Made by a program: the position numbers and the translations under genes
Shown: in pieces, positions 21,948 to 29,997 of the stretch
How the letters are laid out: each line of letters opens with the position of its first letter
Numbering within the stretch: position 1 is the stretch's first letter
The notes under the pieces: model-generated
What the model saw: the letters and a program-made list of their open reading frames with translations, nothing else
What the model was told of the DNA's origin: nothing
Databases searched by the model: none
From: Candidatus Sabulitectum sp.
GTDB taxonomy: Bacteria; Fermentibacterota; Fermentibacteria; Fermentibacterales; JCC-6
DNA length: 38,753 nucleotides
Direction of reading: 5' to 3'
Assembly (NCBI GenBank): GCA_023139045.1
Contig: JAGLOJ010000065.1
Span: 1 to 38,753, forward strand

Positions 21948-24356
21948 ATGCTTACAATACCCGAATCAATAGCCGAGGCCATTGAGGAGAATAGCGGCAA
22001 ATATTCTCCAGCAATGTTTTTGGATGTTTTTGCAGAAACAGGGCCAATGGATTCGGTGGCCAACACTTCACGTTGGCTCGGTACAAATGATCCTGCTGTT
22101 GCAAATGATGTAGATGTTGATGCAATCAGGCGGCGTGGTGGAATTGTCTTAGCTGCTGGCACTGCCGTTGCTCCTGTACCTGCAGGAACAAATACTTTAA
22201 TCACCACAATGAGCGCAACCATACGCAGAACAGACCGTTATCATTATAAAGGAACAATTGGTAAGCTTGGTGGCAACCCTTATGGTTATGATGGCTCTGA
22301 TTTTCCAGTTTTAAACAACGACACAGCACGCTTCCAGAGTTTTACGGCAGCCAACACCCAGGTTATTGATGATATTGTTGTTGCTGCGCGGTTTACTGGT
22401 TATCAGACCATGCCAGTGATAGTAAAATTGGTTAATTCAGCAACAGGAAATCAAGTTGGCAAAAGTGTTACATTTACCCCAACAGGCATAGTTACAAGAC
22501 ATACGCTTTCTGGTTTTGCTGCTGGTGTAGTTGCTGGCCGTATTTACCGCATAGAGTTTAAATGCATAGTGCCATCTCAGGTTGGCCCATTGCTTGGCCC
22601 ACCTTCTGTAAGTACAGATTATACAATGAATGTCGAATTATATGCATATTCTCCGGTTGATCCTGCATGGCGCATTTACATGGGGAGTGGGCTATATATT
22701 GCCACAGGTGGCCGTCCGAATTATAAAGCCTCTGGCAGTTTCCAACGCACTATTGATGTTGGTTCTATACCTGTTGATTTTGGAGTAATTTCAATAAGCG
22801 ACATTATTCCAAGCGGCACCACCATGAATATTGCCCTTTATTTCACAGATTCGGCTGTTGTGGCTGCCGAGGTGGCGCTGACAAACTGGACTTCATTTAC
22901 TGGTACTGTCGTTTCTGGTGTTAGCCTTACAGCGCACAGATATTGGCGTTTTGATGTTGATATGACAGCAAGCGCGGCCGGTGACTTATCTCCAGCCCTT
23001 ATTTCTGTTGCCATACGCTTTATACCAGAACCGGTTACACTTGGAACAACTGCTACCCGTACCGAGTTGCAGCTTTATAACGGGCTGGCATTACCATTGA
23101 TATTACCTATAACATGGACTACGAGTAAGCGTTTGCTGCAAACAGGTTTCAAAGCACTGAACACTGTTTCGGCTGCATCAGCGCAGCTTTCTCCGCAATT
23201 TGCAGGTTCAATGATTGGTGGCGTAACAGCTCAAATTGCACCTGAGCCTATCGTGCATGACTTAGTAAATAAATTTTTACGAGGTAAAAGAGTTGATGTT
23301 CGTGCCGGTTATGTTGGCATTGATGATACATTGCAGATTTATTCAGGTTCAATAAATGATTTTTCGTTTTCTAACAATTTATATAAGCTTGATATTGCAG
23401 ATAACTTTAAAATTGCTGATGTTTCAATACCTGCAACCAAAGCCGGTGATGAATGGGCTATTTCTACCGGCTACAGTGTTAATGATATTGTTGTGCATGG
23501 TGCAAGTTCATATCGGTGTATTGCAGACCATACATCAAGCGCATCTGATGAGCCTGGTGTTGGTGGCTCATGGACAACTTATTGGGTGGACAACGGCACT
23601 GTATGGGCTTCGATTGATTATACTGTAACCACTTCACCGGATGCCCCTGCAGAATGGCACCTGGCCGACATCATTACAGATATTTTAACCAACCAAATCA
23701 ACATCCCTTCCGAGCGGATTGATTTTGCAGCCATTGCTGCAGTAAAAGCTGCATTACCAAATCGTCGGGGCACCAGGCTTCTTTCTAAGCCGACCAAGGC
23801 AACTGCATTATTAGGTGAATTGGCATGGTTGCTTGGCGCACAGTTTGTTACTCGCGAGGGGTTGTTTTCATTAACTCAAGAAGCCACAGCAGGCACCGAG
23901 CCAGTTGAAAGTATTGTGCCAAATGATATTGCACCAAATTCATTAACCTATCGGCGCGGTTGGAGGGAAATGGTAAACCAAGGGGTTATCATTACTGGCT
24001 ATGATGGTGATGGTGACGGGCAAGACAAGTTTAGTAAAGGTGAAGCCCTGGCTGATACCACAAGCCAAACCAATTATGATGCAACAGTACAAAAGGATTG
24101 GGAAGATAAATGGAACCTTGACGCATCCGAATTACAGTTAATTTTAACTGATATGAATGATAAATATTCAGATGGTCGACGTGTTTTGGGTTGCACAACT
24201 TCGATGAGGCTGCTTGCGGTTGAACCGGGTGATGTTATAGTGTTATCTAGCGGCCAGTTACCGGCAGGCGATGCAGGGCCAATAACATGCATGATTATTA
24301 GCAAGAAACTGGATTTCGCAAAGCAGACAATTAAGTTTGTAATGCTGGAGGTATAA
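21948..24356 (+). CDS. Tail tip / baseplate hub-like protein
   Basis: The protein has 802 residues, with the start immediately after the previous stop. The N-terminal ~360 residues are beta-rich, with an inserted domain unlike hub proteins. From about residue 360 (ATRTELQLYNGLALPLILPI) the sequence resembles phage tail hub or tip proteins, with PNDIAPNSLTYRRGWREMVN and a C-terminal LLAVEPGDVIVLSSGQLPAG. Residues about 500-547 (EWAISTGYSVNDIVVHGASS YRC, then HTSSASDEPG) repeat the CBM5/12-like module of the neighbouring gene. It probably mediates host contact or DNA ejection. Confidence 0.68.
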   Translation: MLTIPESIAEAIEENSGKYSPAMFLDVFAETGPMDSVANTSRWLGTNDPAVANDVDVDAIRRRGGIVLAAGTAVAPVPAGTNTLITTMSATIRRTDRYHYKGTIGKLGGNPYGYDGSDFPVLNNDTARFQSFTAANTQVIDDIVVAARFTGYQTMPVIVKLVNSATGNQVGKSVTFTPTGIVTRHTLSGFAAGVVAGRIYRIEFKCIVPSQVGPLLGPPSVSTDYTMNVELYAYSPVDPAWRIYMGSGLYIATGGRPNYKASGSFQRTIDVGSIPVDFGVISISDIIPSGTTMNIALYFTDSAVVAAEVALTNWTSFTGTVVSGVSLTAHRYWRFDVDMTASAAGDLSPALISVAIRFIPEPVTLGTTATRTELQLYNGLALPLILPITWTTSKRLLQTGFKALNTVSAASAQLSPQFAGSMIGGVTAQIAPEPIVHDLVNKFLRGKRVDVRAGYVGIDDTLQIYSGSINDFSFSNNLYKLDIADNFKIADVSIPATKAGDEWAISTGYSVNDIVVHGASSYRCIADHTSSASDEPGVGGSWTTYWVDNGTVWASIDYTVTTSPDAPAEWHLADIITDILTNQINIPSERIDFAAIAAVKAALPNRRGTRLLSKPTKATALLGELAWLLGAQFVTREGLFSLTQEATAGTEPVESIVPNDIAPNSLTYRRGWREMVNQGVIITGYDGDGDGQDKFSKGEALADTTSQTNYDATVQKDWEDKWNLDASELQLILTDMNDKYSDGRRVLGCTTSMRLLAVEPGDVIVLSSGQLPAGDAGPITCMIISKKLDFAKQTIKFVMLEV

Positions 24357-24956
24357 ATGACTGGCATATTAGATTTCGGCACGGATGAAACCGCACAGGC
24401 AGGCGGTGCAGCACCTTCAATACATGGTTCGGATATGGATACTTCCATTGTTCAACTGCATACAACAGCTTCTACATCACCCACTGTAAACGATGATATT
24501 AATTCAACTCCTCCATTCCGTGTGGGAAGCATTTGGGTACGATTAGACACAAATCAGCGTTGGCAATGTGATGACAATACAAATGGCGCTGCTGTTTGGA
24601 CAGAATTAACTGGAGGAGCTAACACAGATTTATCAAATCTTACGGCTACCGGACAAGATAAATTATGCGCAGCTTGGGTAAATTTTAATGGTACAGGTAC
24701 AGTAGCGATACGTGATAGCTTTAATGTCTCTAGCATTACAGATAATGGCGTAGGAAATTACACTATGAATTTTGCTAGTGCCCTCTCTAATGCTAATTAT
24801 GCCCCATCATTTGCAAAACAGTTAGTTGCAACATCTACTAGCCCATCTGTTGATATAACAACAATGCTCGCGGCATCAATTAGGTTTAGGACTTTGGAAA
24901 ATGCGGTTGTTGTTGATCCGGTTATTGTTACAGCGACTATCAACGGGGGCTTATAA
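24357..24956 (+). CDS. Short tail fibre-like protein
   Basis: The 199-residue protein is Thr/Ser/Asn-rich. It has a segment SPTVNDDINSTPPFRVGSIW VRLDTNQRWQC, which resembles the 'G..W.d....vyv..D' beta segments of phage fibres, then a beta-rich C-terminus (YTMNFASALSNANYAPSF). Proteins with such C-termini are common tip fibres. It follows the hub gene with no gap. Confidence 0.7.
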   Translation: MTGILDFGTDETAQAGGAAPSIHGSDMDTSIVQLHTTASTSPTVNDDINSTPPFRVGSIWVRLDTNQRWQCDDNTNGAAVWTELTGGANTDLSNLTATGQDKLCAAWVNFNGTGTVAIRDSFNVSSITDNGVGNYTMNFASALSNANYAPSFAKQLVATSTSPSVDITTMLAASIRFRTLENAVVVDPVIVTATINGGL

Positions 24957-25447
24957 TGTCAAAAAGGATTTTATTCGATAACGGCGATGGTGGTTTGGCA
25001 ATTGTTATTCCAGCACCAAATTATGTTGCAGTATTAATTGAGGCCAACCCAGGCTACACTGAGCAGCAATGCATGGAACAAATTGCAACCAAGGATCTCT
25101 CGCCAGGTACGGAATATGAAGTTGTGGATGAAGCCGATATTCCCACAGATCGCACGTTCCGGGATGCATGGGAGCATGACACCTCAGCCGCACCTGAAAA
25201 GATTAAATGCAATATAACCAAAGCCATTGTTATTGCCCATGCCATGAGGCGAGTAAAACGCGATGAAGCTTTTTTGCCACATGATATGGTGATAGCGGCA
25301 GCCATTCCTGGCAATACTGTTGCAGAAGATGCAGCCAACGCTGCACGGGATATTATTCGTGCTGATGATGCGGCAAATCAAATTACTATTGATGCAACTA
25401 CTACCGAGGCCGAATTAAAAACGGCTGTTGATGCTATAGCACACTAA
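24956..25447 (+). CDS. Hypothetical tail-associated protein
   Basis: The 163-residue protein begins MSKRILFDNGDGGLAIVIPA and has a small beta domain, then a helical part with AHAMRRVKRDEAFLPHDM and an Ala-rich end. It has the size and position of tail fibre assembly or tip proteins, but I do not recognise the family. It overlaps both neighbours by 1 bp. Confidence 0.7.
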   Translation: MSKRILFDNGDGGLAIVIPAPNYVAVLIEANPGYTEQQCMEQIATKDLSPGTEYEVVDEADIPTDRTFRDAWEHDTSAAPEKIKCNITKAIVIAHAMRRVKRDEAFLPHDMVIAAAIPGNTVAEDAANAARDIIRADDAANQITIDATTTEAELKTAVDAIAH

Positions 25448-25866
25448 TGCAGGGCACCGACTATTCCGGCCAGGACTTAAAAGGTAAAGATTTTAGATCA
25501 AAGGATTTGCGCAACTGCAGATTCGTTGGTTGTGATATGCGCGGTGCAGATTTAAGAAATGCCAATTTATCTGCTGCAGATTTTACCGGTGCTGATTTGC
25601 AGGATGCCAGAATGCTTGGTGCCATTATGAATAAAACAATTGGCGCACAGCGTAATGGGGGATGCATAGTTTCAGTGGTTGGCCTGCAATATCCCATCCT
25701 GATTGATGGCACTTTTATTACGTTTGCATGCAGCACCATTAACCACATCGGGAAGGAGAGCCTTGATTATGAAACGCTATTAAAACTGGACAAACACAAG
25801 GCAATCCGCTTTCATGCTCTTGGAGCAGAACTTTTGAAATGGTATCGGGAGACACAGAATGGCTAA
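25447..25866 (+). CDS. Pentapeptide-repeat protein with C-terminal sensor-like domain
   Basis: The 139 residues start with about eight A(D/N)LxX-type repeats (DLKGKDFRSKDLRNCRF, then DMRGADLRNANLSAADFTGA DL), giving a short right-handed quadrilateral beta-helix. A second domain follows (GGCIVSVVGLQYPILIDGTF) and ends FHALGAELLKWYRE. Pentapeptide proteins can mimic DNA and bind gyrase, but this helix is short. Its place between tail and lysis genes does not settle its role. Confidence 0.8.
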   Translation: MQGTDYSGQDLKGKDFRSKDLRNCRFVGCDMRGADLRNANLSAADFTGADLQDARMLGAIMNKTIGAQRNGGCIVSVVGLQYPILIDGTFITFACSTINHIGKESLDYETLLKLDKHKAIRFHALGAELLKWYRETQNG

Positions 25867-26017
25867 AGACTTGGATAAAAGCACACCACAGCAAGGGAAA
25901 ACACTTCTCCATTCATCTATTATTCCAACAATGCCTCGCAAGCCAGGTGGTGCAACTAGAACGCCAACCAGGAAGCCTGACGAATACAAACGTGATGATG
26001 AAGGGAAATTCGCATGA
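25859..26017 (+). CDS. Small basic hypothetical protein (52 aa)
   Basis: The frame reads MAKDLDKSTPQQGKTLLHSS, then a Pro/Thr/Arg-rich stretch (PRKPGGATRTPTRKPDEYKR), and looks disordered. It overlaps the pentapeptide gene by 8 bp and its TGA overlaps the next ATG, so it is well coupled. Function unknown. Confidence 0.65.
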   Translation: MAKDLDKSTPQQGKTLLHSSIIPTMPRKPGGATRTPTRKPDEYKRDDEGKFA

Positions 26018-26664
26018 AACTAGTCCATTGGTTATGGCTTGTAATTTTTATTGATTTTGCAATAGGTGTTGCCCATTATCTCAATTTGCCGTTTGATGAT
26101 GGGATTGTCATGGCCATGCAGTTTTTTACTCAGTCAGCCTTGCTGGCTTTTGTTGTTTTTATACTGGTGCCAGTCAAGCATTTGATGGCAAAGACTTTAA
26201 TGTGGGCTTTCTTCCTTTCCGAAGTGTTTGAAACCATTATGTATCCTCTTCCGGATGAGTATTATTGGACACTGTTTGGCCTGCACGTTGCCATGTTTGT
26301 TGTCTGGATTCTTTTCATCATGCGCCGTGATTACAAGTTAAACAAAACTGTTGCCCCGCACTCTGAGAAGGTTTACCGGGTAGCGCATAAGCCTGATTGT
26401 TACACTGATTTCTTCCTTTCACTTGGTGGGCTGCCAATTGGTGGGTCAGGTGTTTTCTTTAATGGAAAGCTGCATTCATTCCATCATGGTGAATTCAATA
26501 CATTTGACCGGGTTCCGGCAGGTGCGGTGTTTATAGCCACAGACCTTGACCCAAACTGCACCAAGATTAATGCCGTAATAGATAAACATATAGGAACAAA
26601 ATGGAGACTATTCTTTCCTCCAAACAACTGCGTGACGCTTTGGTGGAGGCTTTATCATGCCTGA
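26014..26664 (+). CDS. Membrane protein with possible permuted papain-like domain
   Basis: The 216-residue protein has about four membrane helices in residues 1-110 (for example WLWLVIFIDFAIGVAHYL and LHVAMFVVWILFIM). A soluble part follows from about 120. There, NGKLHSFHHGEFNTFDRV precedes NNCVTLWWRLYH near the end. A His strand followed by a late NC motif is the order seen in circularly permuted NlpC/P60 or LRAT-like papain folds. I suggest a membrane-bound hydrolase or thioesterase next to the lysis genes, with low certainty. Confidence 0.7.
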   Translation: MKLVHWLWLVIFIDFAIGVAHYLNLPFDDGIVMAMQFFTQSALLAFVVFILVPVKHLMAKTLMWAFFLSEVFETIMYPLPDEYYWTLFGLHVAMFVVWILFIMRRDYKLNKTVAPHSEKVYRVAHKPDCYTDFFLSLGGLPIGGSGVFFNGKLHSFHHGEFNTFDRVPAGAVFIATDLDPNCTKINAVIDKHIGTKWRLFFPPNNCVTLWWRLYHA

Positions 26665-27067
26665 CAATATTAGTAAATTACTAGCGTCAGCTGATTATCT
26701 ATCAGTTTTGACTATGTACGGGATAGCAGCTTTATTTGGCAGCCTGGGTGGCTTTTGTGGTTCGACGGTAGTGCTCATTAAAATTGGCGGCCTGACAAAG
26801 TGGACGCGATGCCTTGGGCTTGTTCTTGGTTTAACTATTGCCGGAGCATTTTGCAGTCTGATGGTTTTTACTGCGCTGATGTCATACGAGGTATTTTGGG
26901 AACATCAGATTATTGAGGATATAGAAACTGTTTTCCATGCCAGTGTGTTTACCGGCTTTTTCACATCCGTTGCCATGATGATTGCCAATAAAGGAATCAG
27001 CAAAGTAAACATCAGGTTTGGAAATTCCTCGGTCAATGTAGAGATGAATCAGGAGGAAAAGAAATGA
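26657..27067 (+). CDS. Multi-TM protein, putative LydA-like holin
   Basis: The 136-residue protein has three hydrophobic helices (TMYGIAALFGSLGGFCGSTV, RCLGLVLGLTIAGAFCSLMV, and SVFTGFFTSVAMMIANKG) and a short charged tail ending NQEEKK. Size, topology and position immediately upstream of the amidase gene (4-bp overlap) fit a holin of the LydA/phage_holin_4 kind. A second holin-like gene follows the amidase. Confidence 0.65.
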   Translation: MPDNISKLLASADYLSVLTMYGIAALFGSLGGFCGSTVVLIKIGGLTKWTRCLGLVLGLTIAGAFCSLMVFTALMSYEVFWEHQIIEDIETVFHASVFTGFFTSVAMMIANKGISKVNIRFGNSSVNVEMNQEEKK

Positions 27068-27615
27068 CCTTATCCATTGCTTTATGTCCAGGGCATCATA
27101 AACAAGCAAAAGGTGCCGTAAACAAGAAGTATGGCCTAAACGAGCATGATGAAGCCATCAAGGTTGTATCCCATCTAAACGAACTGCTGACGGCTGCTGG
27201 ATGCAGCGTGTCGGTGTTTACCGGTAAGCTCGGCCAGAAGATACGCAAGATTAATGAAGGAAGCTTTCATTTGGCCTTGGATATTCATTTTAATGCCGGC
27301 GGAGGCAAAGGGTGTGAAGTTATTTACGTTCCCCACTCAGCACAACGGAAAGAACAGGCATCCGTCATAAGCGAAGAAATTGCACTGCACATGAGTCTAC
27401 GCGATAGGGGGCCAAAAGAGGGTTGGTATCAGGGCGGCGAGTTTCCGGGCACAAAGCCTGATGCATTTGTAGCGCAGACAAACTGTTGCGCGTTTATTCC
27501 GGAACCAGGCTTCTTAGATGATAATTCATTTTGTGAATATTGGCTTGTGGCCGGAAGGCATGAGCAGATTGCACAAGCAATAGCGCACGGCATAATCGAA
27601 GCGTTTGGAGGATAG
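27064..27615 (+). CDS. Endolysin: N-acetylmuramoyl-L-alanine amidase (Amidase_3)
   Basis: The 183-residue enzyme cleaves the amide bond between MurNAc and the peptide stem. Zinc ligands visible are His11 (CPGHH), Glu27 or Glu30 (NEHDEA), and His75 (LDIHFNAGG); Glu146 (FIPEPGFLDD) is the likely catalytic Glu. There is no signal peptide and no wall-binding domain, so it needs a holin for export, which fits a Gram-negative host. AGGAGG precedes the start. Confidence 0.92.
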   Translation: MTLSIALCPGHHKQAKGAVNKKYGLNEHDEAIKVVSHLNELLTAAGCSVSVFTGKLGQKIRKINEGSFHLALDIHFNAGGGKGCEVIYVPHSAQRKEQASVISEEIALHMSLRDRGPKEGWYQGGEFPGTKPDAFVAQTNCCAFIPEPGFLDDNSFCEYWLVAGRHEQIAQAIAHGIIEAFGG

Positions 27616-27617
27616 TT

Positions 27618-28052
27618 ATGGCATTTGACCCATTAACAGCAATATTCGGAGTTGGTGAAAAGCTAATTGATAAGCTTATTCCAGACCCAGCTGCAAAGGC
27701 TAAAGCACAGTTTGAAATGAGACAGCTTGCACAAAATGGCGAACTTAAAGAACTTGAAACAAGGATGTCCGCAATATTGGCAGAAGCTCAATCATCCGAC
27801 CCTTGGACATCAAGAGCAAGGCCATCATTCCTGTATGTTGTTTATTTGATGATTCTCGTATCCATCCCTATGGGCTTTCTAACGGCTTTCAGTCCTGAAA
27901 CTGCACTGGCAGTAACAACAGGCATGCAAAGCTGGTTGGCAGCTATTCCTGAAAGCATGTGGACGTTATTTGGGGCTGGATACCTTGGTTATACGGGCGC
28001 AAGGGAATTTGGAAAGCACTCAAAGAATAAACATGGTTCAAATGATGGCTGA
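27618..28052 (+). CDS. Three-TM holin (GTA_holin_3TM type)
   Basis: The 144-residue protein begins DPLTAIFGVGEKLIDKLIPD PAAKAKAQFEM, an amphipathic N-terminal helix, then SSDPWTSRARPSFLYVVYLM and two more hydrophobic helices ending GYLGYTGAREFGK. This matches the 3TM holin family first described in gene transfer agents. It probably makes the lesion that releases the amidase. Confidence 0.88.
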   Translation: MAFDPLTAIFGVGEKLIDKLIPDPAAKAKAQFEMRQLAQNGELKELETRMSAILAEAQSSDPWTSRARPSFLYVVYLMILVSIPMGFLTAFSPETALAVTTGMQSWLAAIPESMWTLFGAGYLGYTGAREFGKHSKNKHGSNDG

Positions 28053-28179
28053 AATTGAACCATTAACCGGCGAGGAAATTGTAAGGATTCGCCAGGTGTT
28101 GAAACAGCGTGCCGTCATTGGAGGCATGCTAACCACCGTCATTGCTGGCATTGTGTTTCATTTGGTTTTTAATCAATAG
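28033..28179 (+). CDS. One-TM lysis-region peptide (48 aa)
   Basis: The frame opens within the holin 3' end (ATG at 28033, second ATG at 28042). It reads MVQMMAEIEPLTGEEIVRIR, then VIGGMLTTVIAGIVFHLVF as a membrane helix near the C-terminus. It may be a holin partner, antiholin or spanin-like peptide. Its TAG overlaps the GTG start of the nuclease gene. Confidence 0.65.
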   Translation: MVQMMAEIEPLTGEEIVRIRQVLKQRAVIGGMLTTVIAGIVFHLVFNQ

Positions 28180-28595
28180 TGATATTCAAGCTTTCATGCG
28201 CAGCTGTTGTGCTGTTCCTCAGTCTAACTGCACATGCCAATGAGTATATGGCAGAAGTTAAATCCGTTTATGACGGTGATACAATAAAAGTAAGCATTGA
28301 ACTATGGCCAGGATTAACTCAGCGAGTTTCAGTACGAATTAAAGGGATAGACACGCCAGAGAGCCGCACTAAATCAACTTGTGAGAAGCTTTTAGCATCT
28401 GAGGCAACGATGGCCATTCGTGCGCTGCTTGGTGCGCGTGTGCGCATTGTAAACGTTGTGCTTGGAAAGTTTGCCGGAAGAGTGTTGGCAGACGTTTATA
28501 CACTGAATAACATTCATGCCGGAAACTATATGCTGACTAATGGATTTGCCCGTGAATATCATGGTGGAAAGCGGGTATCCTGGTGCGTTGATTAA
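28179..28595 (+). CDS. Secreted staphylococcal-nuclease-like enzyme
   Basis: The 138-residue protein has a signal peptide (residues 1-20, cleavage near AHA). The SNase core has VYDGDTIKV (Asp32, Asp34), RIKGIDTPESR (Arg53, Asp58, Glu61) and GRVLADV (Arg101). Arg53, Glu61 and Arg101 correspond to the catalytic Arg35, Glu43 and Arg87 of micrococcal nuclease. It would degrade nucleic acid in the periplasm or outside. The last gene of the rightward unit; GTG start overlaps the upstream TAG. Confidence 0.88.
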   Translation: MIFKLSCAAVVLFLSLTAHANEYMAEVKSVYDGDTIKVSIELWPGLTQRVSVRIKGIDTPESRTKSTCEKLLASEATMAIRALLGARVRIVNVVLGKFAGRVLADVYTLNNIHAGNYMLTNGFAREYHGGKRVSWCVD

Positions 28596-28607
28596 CCCTT
28601 TGTGACT

Positions 28608-28928
28608 TCATCTGAAAGCCATAACAAGCATGAAGATAATGCTAAGAACCAATACGAATAAAAGTAAATGAAGCCCTCCTTTGGATTCACTTTTTGAGCA
28701 CGATTCTTTCATTGGGCCTTGTCCGGGGTTGTTCAGTGCGTGGATCATTTCATTGTGCTGCAGGTCGCGCAGGGTGTTTGTTTTGCTGCCACTGATAACC
28801 ATTGCGATTATGGCACCTAATGGCCCAAGCAGAAAGCCAAGCAGAAATCCTGTCCCTCCGCAGTTGTGCTTGCTGAGTACAGCTGTTCCAATAATAACGC
28901 TCACTATCCATATTGAAAATGCTAACAT
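28608..28928 (-). CDS. Membrane protein with two hydrophobic segments
   Basis: The 106-residue protein has an N-terminal helix (IWIVSVIIGTAVL), then GGTGFLLGFLLGPLGAIIAM VI, a Gly-rich hydrophobic hairpin, a polar middle (LRDLQHNEMIHALNN) and a C-terminal helix LLLFVLVLSIIFMLVM. It is the last gene of the leftward unit and converges with the nuclease gene, 12 bp away. TTGGAGGAATAAA precedes the ATG. Function unknown. Confidence 0.75.
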   Translation of the reverse strand: MLAFSIWIVSVIIGTAVLSKHNCGGTGFLLGFLLGPLGAIIAMVISGSKTNTLRDLQHNEMIHALNNPGQGPMKESCSKSESKGGLHLLLFVLVLSIIFMLVMAFR

Positions 28929-28984
28929 TTTATTCCTCCAATTAAATAATACGCCTTCATGTTCGCATCAAGTAGTTTAGTCAT
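28922..28984 (-). CDS. 20-residue micro-ORF
   Basis: This short frame (MTKLLDANMKAYYLIGGIKC) has a good site (GGAGGTAAGCA before ATG) and ends within the start of the next gene. It may couple translation of the membrane protein gene. Whether the peptide has a function cannot be judged. Confidence 0.35.
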   Translation of the reverse strand: MTKLLDANMKAYYLIGGIKC

Positions 28985-28996
28985 TGCTTACCTCCA

Positions 28997-29194
28997 CTAT
29001 GAAAACACATATTTGGCAATCTCGAATGCTGATGATGGTTTCACGAATGCGTATTCATCATCATCACACACATCAATGTTGCCATTGGCAAAGTATCTAA
29101 ACGGATACCATAGTTCGTCATCCATTAAAATTGCGCCGCCATAAAGGTCTGTCAATGCTGGCCTCCCTTCGACTATCTCAAACACTTCACTCAT
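28997..29194 (-). CDS. Small acidic hypothetical protein (65 aa)
   Basis: The product starts MSEVFEIVEGRPALTDLYGG and has YRYFANGNIDVCDDDEYAFV-like acidic beta segments. AAGGAGGAAGTAA precedes the ATG, an excellent site. No family recognised; a compact acidic phage protein of the leftward unit. Confidence 0.75.
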   Translation of the reverse strand: MSEVFEIVEGRPALTDLYGGAILMDDELWYPFRYFANGNIDVCDDDEYAFVKPSSAFEIAKYVFS

Positions 29195-29216
29195 TTACTT
29201 CCTCCTTCTGGAAACA

Positions 29217-29471
29217 TCAATACCCTTTGCGCGGCGTTTTAACATCACAGCCATAAGCATGAATCCTGCTGAGTAAAGGTATCTTCCATTCTCCGCTATC
29301 AAGCTTTGCCATAAGGATTGCCTTGCATGCTTCACTGCATGCTTCCGGCATTTCATCGGGGCATGTTTCGTCATGCATGATAGATGAGTAGCGCGACCAA
29401 TCAGAAGTAAAGAAATCGATTTTGCCACATACATCGCATTTATGAGTAGGCTTTCTTGTTTGAACACTCAC
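29217..29471 (-). CDS. Zinc-binding protein, paralogue of the rightward gene at 428
   Basis: I choose the GTG at 29471 because it overlaps the TGA of the 38-residue gene; a TTG at 29477 is possible. The 84-residue product repeats the CDVCG, CPDEMPEACSEAC and GCDVKTPRKGY pattern of the protein at 428-700, with about 43 of 75 aligned residues identical. So this phage keeps two diverged copies, one in each transcription unit. Confidence 0.82.
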   Translation of the reverse strand: MSVQTRKPTHKCDVCGKIDFFTSDWSRYSSIMHDETCPDEMPEACSEACKAILMAKLDSGEWKIPLLSRIHAYGCDVKTPRKGY

Positions 29472-29584
29472 GGCCAAACCGCCACATGCTTAAGGTGTAA
29501 CGCCTGATAGCTAGGCTCTGACACAGCCACAGCCACAACGCAAAGCAGAAAGAATATGATGTATGCTTTAATCAGTATGCTCAT
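29468..29584 (-). CDS. One-TM peptide (38 aa)
   Basis: The frame reads MSILIKAYIIFFLLCVVAVA and then a short polar tail. It is a single membrane helix or signal-anchor. The ATG overlaps the TGA of the upstream gene (ATGA), and its TGA overlaps the next GTG start, so coupling is tight on both sides. Confidence 0.6.
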   Translation of the reverse strand: MSILIKAYIIFFLLCVVAVAVSEPSYQALHLKHVAVWP

Positions 29585-29997
29585 GATCCAACTCCTTCTG
29601 CCTTTGCTCTAAGTACTTCGATTAAAGCATCCCTTGTTTCATCTGAGCCATTACAAAGGCCAGATAAATCAACTGAATATAAAACGGATATATTATCCCC
29701 TATTACACGCTTCTCAATAGCTGCGTCATGGGCGGCGAGAATATCAGCAGTAGCATTCTGTCCTTTCGATCCCCATGCTATAGCTATGTGCAGCCTTAAC
29801 TCCTCAATCTCTTTCCGATAGCGGTCTGCTTGTGGGATTCTATCAGCAGGCAAATCAGGTCGCTCACGAAGCATCGCGCACCGTGCAACCATATCAGCAT
29901 GATTAGCTTTCCAGTGTGACAACTCAGCCTTCAAAGCATCATTCTCTGCCTGTAACTCAGCTACGGTTCCTGCTGGATGTGTTTCAAAGTCACTCAT
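29581..29997 (-). CDS. Coiled-coil early protein (Ead/Ea22-like)
   Basis: The 138-residue protein begins MSDFETHPAGTVAELQAEND and then a heptad-like helix (LQAENDALKAELSHWKANHA). The pattern of an N-terminal coiled coil with a later RYRKEIEELRLHIAIAWG resembles Ea22-like proteins of lambdoid phages. Function unknown. The start overlaps the HNH stop by ATGA. Confidence 0.7.
   Translation of the reverse strand: MSDFETHPAGTVAELQAENDALKAELSHWKANHADMVARCAMLRERPDLPADRIPQADRYRKEIEELRLHIAIAWGSKGQNATADILAAHDAAIEKRVIGDNISVLYSVDLSGLCNGSDETRDALIEVLRAKAEGVGS

Noticed and set aside
28596-28607. Bidirectional terminator between the convergent units
   Set aside because: The gap is 12 bp and I see no stem with a T-tract in or around it; transcription may run through.
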